DNA of 5,270 bases. It comes from Acidobacteriaceae bacterium (GTDB lineage: Bacteria; Acidobacteriota; Terriglobia; Terriglobales; Acidobacteriaceae). The stretch lies in contig DAHUZD010000276.1 of assembly GCA_027306745.1 (NCBI GenBank), positions 1 through 5,270 of the forward strand. The letters run 5' to 3'. Below are positions 1-5,270 of the stretch, one piece after another. The stretch's first letter is position 1, and every line of letters begins with the position of its first letter. Under the pieces are notes generated by a model, which was not told the DNA's origin, made no database searches, and saw only the letters and a program-made list of their open reading frames with translations. The position numbers and the translations under genes were made by a program.

Positions 1-998
1 CGTCGCGCCTGACGGATTAAGTCATCGACGACAAAGGGGGCCACGCGAAAGCCCGGCCACAATGCCTGCCAAATCGCGCGCGAATCGCGGACATTTTTTT
101 CGAGCACCACCAACATCTGGCGAAAGGTGCGCGCCAACATATAGAGATGTCCAATCGCTGCGTCCTCGCCGCCATCGCTTGCATTCAGTAAACCGTGCAG
201 CAGTGCCAGCGCACGCGGCTTGTCATGCGCGGAGATGGCGTCCGTCAACTCATACAGTGAGCGTTGCCGCGCTGTTGAAACCATCGCCTCCACATCTTCC
301 AGCGTGATGCGATCTCGCCCGCTCACGTAAAGCAACAATTTTTCCAACTCGCTCGACATGGCCATCAAATCGCCGTGCAGTGCATCGGTCAACTCGCGCG
401 CCGCGTCGGTCTCGCACCGCACTCCTGCCTGCGCCGCCGCATCCAACAGCCAGCGCATGGCGTCTGCCTCTGCGGCCTCGGCCAGTTCCACCAGTCCGCA
501 TCGTTCGCCCAGCGTCTCGCGGATTTTTTCGTACTGTTCCTTATCCTGCATTTCCATGCGCCGCGCGTCAACGGGAATATGCAAATGATCCGCAACAAAA
601 ACCAACAGTGCTTGAGGATTGGGCGCGCGCAGATAGGCCTCGATGGCCGCAAACTCCTCTTTCTTCGCGCCGCGTTGGTAGAGCACGCGCATGTTGCGCA
701 CGAAGACAAGCTGAAAGGGAGCCATTAGTGAGGGGGTGCTGGCCCGGTCCAGTGCGTCAAAAATGCTGTACTCACCCAGCGTGAACTCCGAAACGCAAAA
801 CTCACGCATCCCAGGATCGGTCAAGGCATCCAGTAGCCCCGAGCGGCACTGCTGTTGAAAATAGGTCGCGTCGCCCGCCAGAACATATCCCGGCCTGCGC
901 GCATCCGTGCGCACCTCCGCCAGCAGACGCCGCGCTGCGGCGAAGCTGCCGCCTAACTGCGCTTGTTGTGTTGCTGCGCCCTGCATCCGCGTCTCCAT
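1..998 (-). CDS. holA: DNA polymerase III delta subunit (HolA), 3' end beyond the window
   Basis: This is the clamp-loader delta subunit, which opens the beta sliding clamp in the cytoplasmic replisome. The minus-strand frame is open from the ATG at 998 to the left edge: 332 full codons, close to the 340 or so usual for the family, so only a short C-terminal piece is missing. Residues 38-60 (YVLAGD, then FQQQC) match the start of the delta N-terminal domain. Residues 93-136 (APFQLVFVRNMRVL, then PQALLVFVAD) match its core. Residues 183-270, with LHGDLMAMSSELEKL, ITLEDVEAMV and YELTDAI...PRALALLHGLL, match the central helical domain of E. coli HolA. Residues 281-300 begin the collar domain. 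A second in-frame ATG at 986 (Met5) has GGAG six bases upstream and may be the true start. The first codon overlaps the lptE stop (TGATG), so coupled translation is likely. I see no frameshift. Identification is by remembered family similarity. Confidence 0.93.
   Translation of the reverse strand, partial: METRMQGAATQQAQLGGSFAAARRLLAEVRTDARRPGYVLAGDATYFQQQCRSGLLDALTDPGMREFCVSEFTLGEYSIFDALDRASTPSLMAPFQLVFVRNMRVLYQRGAKKEEFAAIEAYLRAPNPQALLVFVADHLHIPVDARRMEMQDKEQYEKIRETLGERCGLVELAEAAEADAMRWLLDAAAQAGVRCETDAARELTDALHGDLMAMSSELEKLLLYVSGRDRITLEDVEAMVSTARQRSLYELTDAISAHDKPRALALLHGLLNASDGGEDAAIGHLYMLARTFRQMLVVLEKNVRDSRAIWQALWPGFRVAPFVVDDLIRQAR
993..996 (-). promoter_or_regulatory. Candidate ribosome binding site choosing the second holA ATG
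   Basis: On the minus strand GGAG lies six bases before the ATG at 986, which is good Shine-Dalgarno spacing. The ATG at 998 has only T-rich coding sequence of lptE before it and no purine-rich motif. The GGAG is partly made from the first ATG itself (ATGGAG). Initiation could therefore occur at 986 from this site, or at 998 by termination-reinitiation from the overlapping lptE stop. The choice changes the protein by four residues only. Confidence 0.45.
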
Positions 999-1522
999 CA
1001 AAACGAATCCAGAATATCGCTGACCAGTGTCTGCGCAAACTGACGCGCCAGCCGCTGCACGGCTGGAGAATCCTCCTGAATAAAACTGGTCAGGTCCGCA
1101 GTGGATTGGTACTGCTGGCGGAAAACGTAATTTGAATTTCGATACAGAACCCGGCCATTCCGGTCCGTCAGCGTCACGCTGGCTGTAACGGCAATTAAAT
1201 AGCTCGACGATTGCCCCGTCTGCGGATTGTACGTCAGCGGCGTGTAGACTTCGCTGAGCACCGTGCCGCGCAGTGTGGCATCGCCAGCTCCCGGCTTGTC
1301 TGTCAGCAGAATGCGGTTACGCGTGCGATCGGCAAGTTCACGCACCACGGCCTGCGTCAACGCTACTTCCGTATGATAGTTCTCTACTTTTGTCTGGAAA
1401 ACCGGCACGGCAATGGTGCTCACGCCGGGCGGCAGATGTGCGGATGTTCCCGCGACGTGATAGCCGCAGCCGGAGAGACAAAGCAAGAACGCGCCGAGAG
1501 TTCCGCAGACAGTTCGCAGCAT
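998..1522 (-). CDS. lptE: LPS-assembly lipoprotein LptE
   Basis: This is the outer-membrane lipoprotein that plugs the LptD beta-barrel and helps deliver lipopolysaccharide to the cell surface. The chosen ATG gives 174 residues. Arg3 is followed by a hydrophobic run at 5-17 and a lipobox L-S-G-C with the lipidated Cys at 19, giving a mature protein of about 156 residues. Gly at +2 fits outer-membrane sorting by the E. coli rule. After the Cys, GYHVAG, then a proline-rich turn and STIAVPVF, is the typical LptE opening. TEVALTQAVVREL at 51-63, the strand regions at 83-90 and 109-128 (VTASVTLTDRNGRVLYRN), and a closing helix at 152-171 complete the fold. A longer reading from GTG at 1558 adds 12 residues including two Trp, places them ahead of the signal peptide, and has no ribosome binding site, so I reject it. 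The gene follows a terminator and overlaps holA by one base. LptE families diverge strongly, but lipobox, length, motifs and the holA neighbour agree. Confidence 0.9.
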   Translation of the reverse strand: MLRTVCGTLGAFLLCLSGCGYHVAGTSAHLPPGVSTIAVPVFQTKVENYHTEVALTQAVVRELADRTRNRILLTDKPGAGDATLRGTVLSEVYTPLTYNPQTGQSSSYLIAVTASVTLTDRNGRVLYRNSNYVFRQQYQSTADLTSFIQEDSPAVQRLARQFAQTLVSDILDSF

Positions 1523-1539
1523 GATTGCAATCCATCTCC

Positions 1540-1545
1540 ATTGTA
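1540..1545 (-). promoter_or_regulatory. Possible -10 element for lptE-holA
   Basis: TACAAT on the minus strand matches the bacterial -10 consensus at five of six positions and lies 17 bases before the lptE ATG at 1522. A promoter is expected here because the terminator at 1583-1612 separates lptE from ftsH. I find no good -35 at 16-18 bases; the upstream DNA is instead a GC-rich hairpin (GCGCAC, four-base loop, GTGCGC, at 1553-1568). If used, the transcript would begin near 1533 with a leader of about 11 bases, which would exclude the GTG at 1558 as a start. The evidence is one hexamer, so this is a weak call. Confidence 0.25.
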
Positions 1546-1582
1546 CGGAGCGGCGCACCGGCGTGCGCTCGACGCGGGCAAG

Positions 1583-1612
1583 AAAAAGGCAGCCGGCTTC
1601 GGCTGCCTTTTT
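1583..1612 (-). terminator. Strong intrinsic terminator after ftsH, likely bidirectional
   Basis: A perfect 13-bp inverted repeat (AAAAAGGCAGCCG and its complement) surrounds a four-base loop at 1596-1599. Its GC-rich core (GGCAGCCG/CGGCTGCC) is eight base pairs. On the minus strand the core is followed by five T (1587-1583) then C and T. On the plus strand seven T follow (1608-1614). It starts 18 bases after the ftsH stop, so its main role is to end the ftsH transcript before lptE. The symmetry means it should also stop any antisense transcript entering from the lptE side. Confidence 0.92.
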
Positions 1613-1629
1613 TTCATTTCTGCAACAAG

Positions 1630-3537
1630 CTATGCAGTGGAGGGTTGCTCGCCGACAAAGCCAGGTGCGCGACCCGCATCGGGCTTTAGCACCTGTTGCA
1701 GTTCGCCGCCAGAGCCATCGTTCGGCAAAGCCATCGGCGGCAATTCCTTGCCTTCGATCAGCAGTCGAATCTCCGCCGCATCCAGCGTTTCCCGCTCCAG
1801 CAACGCCGCAGCCATGCGATGCATCAGCGGCGCGTTATCTTCCAGCAGCTTGTGGGCTGCCTGGTAGCCATTGTCCACCAGCGTGCGCACCTCACTATCG
1901 ATCTGGCGCGCCGTCTCTTCGCTGAAGTCACGGTGCTGGGAAATTTCCCGACCCAAAAAGATTTGTTCCTCTTTTTTGCCAAAGGTCAGCGGCCCCAACC
2001 GGCTCATGCCATACTCGCAGACCATCTTGCGGGCCAGCTCCGTTGCACGTTCAATATCGTTGCCCGCGCCGGTGGTGATGCGGCCCAGGTAAATCTCCTC
2101 AGCGCAGCGTCCACCCATCAGAATGGCAAGCTGCGTTTCCAGGTACTGCTCTGTCACGGTGTGCTTGTCATCTTCCGGCAACTGCATGGTCAAGCCCAGC
2201 GCCATGCCGCGCGGAATGATCGTGACTTTATGCAGCGGATCAGCGTGGTCGCGCAAAGCTGCCACAACGGCGTGCCCGGCTTCGTGATACGCCGTGACCT
2301 TTTTCTCCTCATCGGTCAGCAGCATGGACTTGCGCTCAGCGCCCATAAGCACCTTGTCCTTGGCGGTTTCAAAGTCCCGCATGATGACAGATTTGCGATT
2401 GGCACGCGCTGCGTTCAGCGCAGCTTCATTCACCATATTGGCCAGGTCGGCTCCAGCAAAGCCCGGGGTGCCGCGCGCCAGTACGCGCAAATCCACATCC
2501 TCAGCCAAGGGAACCTTTTTCGCGTGGACGCGCAATACTTCTTCGCGTCCGCGCACATCAGGACGGCCCACCACAACACGCCGATCAAAGCGTCCGGGGC
2601 GTAGCAGCGCTGGATCGAGCACGTCGGGGCGGTTGGTCGCCGCAATTAAAATCACGCCGTCGTTGGATTCGAATCCATCCATTTCGACCAGCAACTGGTT
2701 CAGCGTCTGCTCGCGCTCATCGTGTCCGCCGCCCAAGCCGGCTCCACGATGGCGTCCCACTGCATCAATTTCGTCAATGAAGATGATGCACGGCGCATTC
2801 TTTTTGCCCTGCTCGAACAGGTCGCGCACGCGGCTGGCGCCAACGCCCACAAACATCTCCACAAAGTCAGAGCCAGAGATGGAAAAGAACGGCACATTGG
2901 CCTCGCCAGCCACTGCGCGCGCCAGCAACGTCTTGCCGGTTCCCGGAGGACCAACCAGCAGCACGCCCTTGGGAATGCGCCCGCCCAGTTTTTGAAACTT
3001 CTGCGCCTCGCGCAGGAACTCGATGATCTCCTTCAGTTCTTCCTTGGCCTCTTCAACGCCGGCCACATCCTTGAAGGTGATCTTCTTCTGCTGCATGGAA
3101 AGCAATCGTGCGCGGCTCTTACCAAAGGACATCGCCTTGTTGCCGCCGCTCTGCATCTGGCGCAGCAGGAAGTACCAGAGCGCGCCCAGCAGCAGGAAGG
3201 GCAAAATCTGCAGGAAGATATTGAACCATGTGCTGCCCTGCGTGTCCTTCACGGTCACGCTGACCTGGTGGTCTTCCAGCACGCGGTACATGTCAGGATA
3301 GTTGGCGGGAACCACGGTGTGGAAGCCAGCCTTGTCGGCGCGGTAGTGCCCGCGCACCTCATCATTGATGACGGTGACGTCTGCGATCTGGCCTTGCTGG
3401 GCGTCGCTCATGAACTTGGAGAAAGGAACCTCCTGGTCATGGCCGATGCCAGCCCCATGTTGCACCACCTGATAGAGCACAATCAGGCAGGTACCGATCA
3501 GAACCCAGAACAACGCCTGTTTCACCTTTGAATTCAC
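1630..3537 (-). CDS. ftsH: ATP-dependent zinc metalloprotease FtsH
   Basis: This is a hexameric inner-membrane AAA+ protease that extracts and degrades unassembled membrane proteins and short-lived regulators. The protein has 635 residues, close to the usual 610-650. Membrane segments lie at about 8-26 and 104-125, bracketing the periplasmic domain. In the AAA+ module, Walker A GPPGTGKT is at 196-203, the pore-loop Phe-Val-Gly at 229-231, Walker B IIFIDEID at 251-258, and the second region of homology [19 protein letters not shown] at 301-319, with arginine fingers R313 and R316. The peptidase zinc motif HEAGH is at 418-422, with E419 catalytic and D494 the expected third zinc ligand. The tail after 600 is polar and Gly/Pro-rich. 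The start is GTG, with GAGGAG just upstream. All catalytic residues are present. tilS lies 221 bp upstream and a strong terminator follows directly. Confidence 0.98.
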   Translation of the reverse strand: MNSKVKQALFWVLIGTCLIVLYQVVQHGAGIGHDQEVPFSKFMSDAQQGQIADVTVINDEVRGHYRADKAGFHTVVPANYPDMYRVLEDHQVSVTVKDTQGSTWFNIFLQILPFLLLGALWYFLLRQMQSGGNKAMSFGKSRARLLSMQQKKITFKDVAGVEEAKEELKEIIEFLREAQKFQKLGGRIPKGVLLVGPPGTGKTLLARAVAGEANVPFFSISGSDFVEMFVGVGASRVRDLFEQGKKNAPCIIFIDEIDAVGRHRGAGLGGGHDEREQTLNQLLVEMDGFESNDGVILIAATNRPDVLDPALLRPGRFDRRVVVGRPDVRGREEVLRVHAKKVPLAEDVDLRVLARGTPGFAGADLANMVNEAALNAARANRKSVIMRDFETAKDKVLMGAERKSMLLTDEEKKVTAYHEAGHAVVAALRDHADPLHKVTIIPRGMALGLTMQLPEDDKHTVTEQYLETQLAILMGGRCAEEIYLGRITTGAGNDIERATELARKMVCEYGMSRLGPLTFGKKEEQIFLGREISQHRDFSEETARQIDSEVRTLVDNGYQAAHKLLEDNAPLMHRMAAALLERETLDAAEIRLLIEGKELPPMALPNDGSGGELQQVLKPDAGRAPGFVGEQPSTA

Positions 3538-3540
3538 GCA

Positions 3541-3546
3541 CTCCTC
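3541..3546 (-). promoter_or_regulatory. Ribosome binding site supporting the GTG start of ftsH
   Basis: GAGGAG on the minus strand lies three bases before the GTG at 3537. If only its GAGG half pairs with 16S rRNA the spacing is five, which is workable. The next in-frame GTG (residue 5) would be 15 bases from the motif, too far. The motif sits inside a four-codon reading frame (ATGAGGAGTGCGTGA, 3548-3534) whose stop overlaps the ftsH start codon. Confidence 0.6.
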
Positions 3547-3599
3547 ATTTCTTCCGCGCCAAGCTGCGTCGGCTGCGGATCCACCCTGCGCGCGTCCCT

Positions 3600-3630
3600 A
3601 CTCTAATGTAAAGATGCTGTTGGCTGGCAA
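3600..3630 (-). promoter_or_regulatory. Weak candidate promoter for ftsH
   Basis: TTGCCA (3630-3625) matches the -35 consensus at five of six positions. Two partial -10 hexamers follow: TACATT (3610-3605) at a short 14-base spacing, and TAGAGT (3605-3600) at a long 19-base spacing, each four of six. Neither spacing is ideal. The location, about 65-90 bases before the ftsH start inside the only sizeable gap in the window, is what makes it worth recording. I see no CIRCE element or clear heat-shock sigma motif in the gap. Confidence 0.22.
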
Positions 3631-3727
3631 AAAGTCGCGCCGGAGGGGAAATATCTGCCCCGCTTCCCGCCACCTCTGCACAGTTCCAAGTGCTTATGAT
3701 TCTACTCCCCTTGCCCGATATGCGTGG

Positions 3728-3755
3728 AAAAATGCAAGGCTGGTCGTATGAGCCT
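3728..3755 (-). terminator. Weak possible terminator or attenuator after tilS
   Basis: Just after the tilS stop, AGGCT (3755-3751) and AGCCT (3741-3737) can form a five-bp stem with a nine-base loop, and five T follow at 3732-3728 after a four-base gap. The stem is short, and the T-run is not directly attached, so termination would be partial at best. The remainder of the 3538-3758 gap shows no coding frame or other strong structure. Confidence 0.25.
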
Positions 3756-3758
3756 GGG

Positions 3759-5237
3759 TTACCTTTGCCCCAATTTTGCAGTTACCTGTGGCAGGGTTTC
3801 AGAACGGGCAGGCTCAAGGTTTTCCGCCTTGACTTCGAGCCGGGGCTGCTCCAAATAGCCGCCGTCCACCTGTACCCCCCTCATCCAGACGATCCTGCCC
3901 TGCCACTCCACCACGGGCCACCGTGCACGCTCTTCTCCCGGCACGCGCATCCGCTCCAGCACCTCTTTCACCTTCTTCGGCCCACGCGTATGTTTCAACG
4001 TGACGCGGTCGCCGGGCCTCCAGCAACGCACTTCTGCCGCTGGCAACGCGCCCGTTTCTGCATCCAGCACCGTGGCCGTGCAAACCAGGCCAAAGGCCGC
4101 AGCCTCCACCCGGCCCGGCACTGGCAGCATGTATTCGGGCGCAGCCTCCAGCCCGCGCTCTGTTCCAGAACTCCGTGCCGCCACGCGCTCCAATTGCAGC
4201 TCGCGTGCACTGCGGCTGGCAAATAATTCTGCGGTGATCTGCTCCCTGCGCCCGGTGGCTTCGTGGCCGCCTTCCAACAGGGCCTGCAGCGATTCCGTGT
4301 GTTGAAAGTCCAGCGTTGCCCCCAGCCGTTCGGCTGCGGCACGCAGTAATCTGCGCCGCATGGCGCGGGACAAAGCCAGCATTCGCTGCACATCCAGCCC
4401 CAGCGCCGCTGCATCAGGGTGTGTGGCCACACTGCGTCCACCGCCGCGCACGGGCCGGCCCGGCAACAACAGCATGGGCGCCAACCGCGCCACTTCGGCC
4501 TGCCAATACGCTTCCTCATCGCGGGCCAGCGCGGCCATCCGCGCCAATTGTTCTTCCACCACCGGGTTGTACTGCCGCAGCACAGGCAACAACTCCTGCC
4601 GTACGCGGTTGCGCGTGTGCGCCGGGTCGCTGTTGCTCAAGTCCTCGCGCCAAGCCTGTCCGCGCGCGCGCAGGTACGCCTCAACCTCCGCGCGGCGCAC
4701 CGCCAGCATTGGACGAACAACCGGCCCCCCATCCTCCAGCACCAGCGTGGGATGAATCCCACCCAGCCCTTCCGTCCACGCACCACGCAACAGCTTCATC
4801 AACACGGTCTCGGCCTGATCATCCCGCGTGTGCGCCGTGGCCACAACGTCCACATGTCCAGCGCGCAAGACGCGCGCAAACTCCGCATACCGCAGCGCAC
4901 GGGCCGCCGTCTCCAAAGAGATTTTTTTCCGCTGTGCATGTACAGGAGCCTCCACACGCACCACAGTGCAAGGTGCCTCCAGGCGCGCGGCCAGTTCCTG
5001 CACAAAATTTGCGTCTACATCGGCCTCTGCGCCTCGAATGCCGTGGTGTACATGCAGCACACTGAGCACCAGGCCCATCTCCGCACGCGCTTCGGCCAGC
5101 GCGCACAGAAGCGCCGTCGAATCCGCGCCACCAGAGACGGCTACGCAGACGCGCGCGCCCGGCGTAAACAGCCTGCGCTCCAGCGCCAGCGCCGCTGCCG
5201 GAGCTCGGTTCCCCGTCCGCTTGCTTCTCGTGCCCAT
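3759..5237 (-). CDS. tilS: tRNA(Ile)-lysidine synthetase TilS
   Basis: This cytoplasmic enzyme uses ATP and lysine to convert C34 of the CAU-anticodon tRNA-Ile to lysidine, changing both its charging and its codon from AUG to AUA. The protein has 492 residues, somewhat longer than E. coli TilS (about 430). The N-terminal PP-loop SGGADS is at 35-40, preceded by VCVAVS. HVHHGIRG is at 62-69. The family motif TAHTRDDQAET is at 134-144. NSDPAHTRNRVRQELLPVL is at 202-220, the conserved asparagine-arginine region. The central helical domain covers about 221-330. The C-terminal tRNA-binding domain is about 403-458, with RCWRPGDRV, GPKKVKEVLERMRVP and IVWMRGVQVD. The ATG at 5237 is the only usual start codon ahead of the PP-loop within the window, but no Shine-Dalgarno motif precedes it. 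The 11 codons upstream contain no stop, so an earlier start outside the window cannot be excluded. Confidence 0.96.
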   Translation of the reverse strand: MGTRSKRTGNRAPAAALALERRLFTPGARVCVAVSGGADSTALLCALAEARAEMGLVLSVLHVHHGIRGAEADVDANFVQELAARLEAPCTVVRVEAPVHAQRKKISLETAARALRYAEFARVLRAGHVDVVATAHTRDDQAETVLMKLLRGAWTEGLGGIHPTLVLEDGGPVVRPMLAVRRAEVEAYLRARGQAWREDLSNSDPAHTRNRVRQELLPVLRQYNPVVEEQLARMAALARDEEAYWQAEVARLAPMLLLPGRPVRGGGRSVATHPDAAALGLDVQRMLALSRAMRRRLLRAAAERLGATLDFQHTESLQALLEGGHEATGRREQITAELFASRSARELQLERVAARSSGTERGLEAAPEYMLPVPGRVEAAAFGLVCTATVLDAETGALPAAEVRCWRPGDRVTLKHTRGPKKVKEVLERMRVPGEERARWPVVEWQGRIVWMRGVQVDGGYLEQPRLEVKAENLEPARSETLPQVTAKLGQR

Positions 5238-5240
5238 GTG

Positions 5241-5246
5241 ATTATG
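5241..5246 (-). promoter_or_regulatory. Possible -10 element immediately before tilS
   Basis: CATAAT on the minus strand matches the -10 consensus at five of six positions and ends three bases before the tilS ATG. Transcription from it would begin at about the start codon and give a leaderless message, which would agree with the lack of a ribosome binding site. No clear -35 can be read; its place falls at the window edge. One hexamer is weak evidence. Confidence 0.2.
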
Positions 5247-5270
5247 GTAGCGCCCACAGGCCGTTTGTCT

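Noticed and set aside
250..1038. Several short minus-strand frames suggesting a broken gene left of lptE
   Set aside because: These are out-of-frame pieces. The true frame, starting at 998, is open to the window edge and reads as intact HolA, so there is no pseudogene or frameshift.
1523..1558. Longer lptE from the GTG at 1558
   Set aside because: It would put 12 residues with two Trp ahead of a well-formed lipoprotein signal peptide and has no ribosome binding site.
1696..2604. 302-codon open frame on the plus strand opposite ftsH
   Set aside because: It lies wholly within ftsH, whose catalytic motifs are all intact on the other strand. The antisense product has no recognisable domain, and long antisense frames are expected in GC-rich DNA.
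2722..3531. 269-codon open frame on the plus strand opposite the ftsH 5' half
   Set aside because: It is antisense to the Walker and membrane regions of ftsH, has no recognisable motif, and has a His/Ala/Leu-rich composition typical of a shadow frame.
3699..3704. TAGAAT as a -10 element for ftsH
   Set aside because: It matches the hexamer well, but there is no acceptable -35 at 16-18 bases, and the nearest TTG-starting hexamer is 26 bases away.
3690..4226. 178-codon plus-strand frame starting in the tilS-ftsH gap
   Set aside because: Most of it is antisense to the tilS C-terminal domain. It has no ribosome site or recognisable motif.
4316..5065. 249-codon open frame on the plus strand opposite tilS
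   Set aside because: It is Pro/Ala/Arg-rich, low in complexity, and fully antisense to the conserved PP-loop domain of tilS.

Overview
The window reads as an ordinary housekeeping stretch from a GC-rich, Gram-negative-type (diderm) bacterium. All four genes lie on the minus strand and are read from high to low coordinate: tilS (tRNA-Ile lysidine synthetase), ftsH (membrane AAA+ metalloprotease), lptE (outer-membrane LPS-assembly lipoprotein) and holA (DNA polymerase III delta subunit, running off the left edge). An LptE-type lipoprotein implies an LPS outer membrane. The sequence style of FtsH and LptE reminds me of Acidobacteriota (Terriglobales/Acidobacteriaceae), but that is an impression from memory, not a computed placement.

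Layout, right to left. 5270-5238 is a short 5' flank. 5237-3759 is tilS, apparently complete, although its frame stays open to the right edge. 3758-3538 is a 221-bp gap with no convincing gene; it holds a weak hairpin plus T-run after tilS, a weak candidate promoter, and the ftsH ribosome binding site. 3537-1630 is ftsH, with a GTG start. 1629-1523 is a short gap dominated by a strong, nearly symmetric intrinsic terminator. 1522-998 is lptE, starting at the ATG that gives a clean lipoprotein signal peptide. 998-1 is holA, which overlaps the lptE stop by one base (TGATG) and continues beyond the window.

Transcription probably falls into two units. tilS and ftsH are upstream, possibly with a separate ftsH promoter in the 221-bp gap. 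The terminator at 1583-1612 ends that unit. lptE-holA is then a second, translationally coupled pair. The lptE-holA adjacency is also found in Enterobacteria (leuS-lptE-holA), and tilS close upstream of ftsH recalls the Firmicute tilS-hpt-ftsH cluster, here without hpt. The four products work in unrelated core processes: tRNA decoding, membrane protein quality control, LPS export and clamp loading. I see no mobile element, CRISPR array, RNA gene or undescribed system. The points worth checking are small ones about starts, regulation and single residues.
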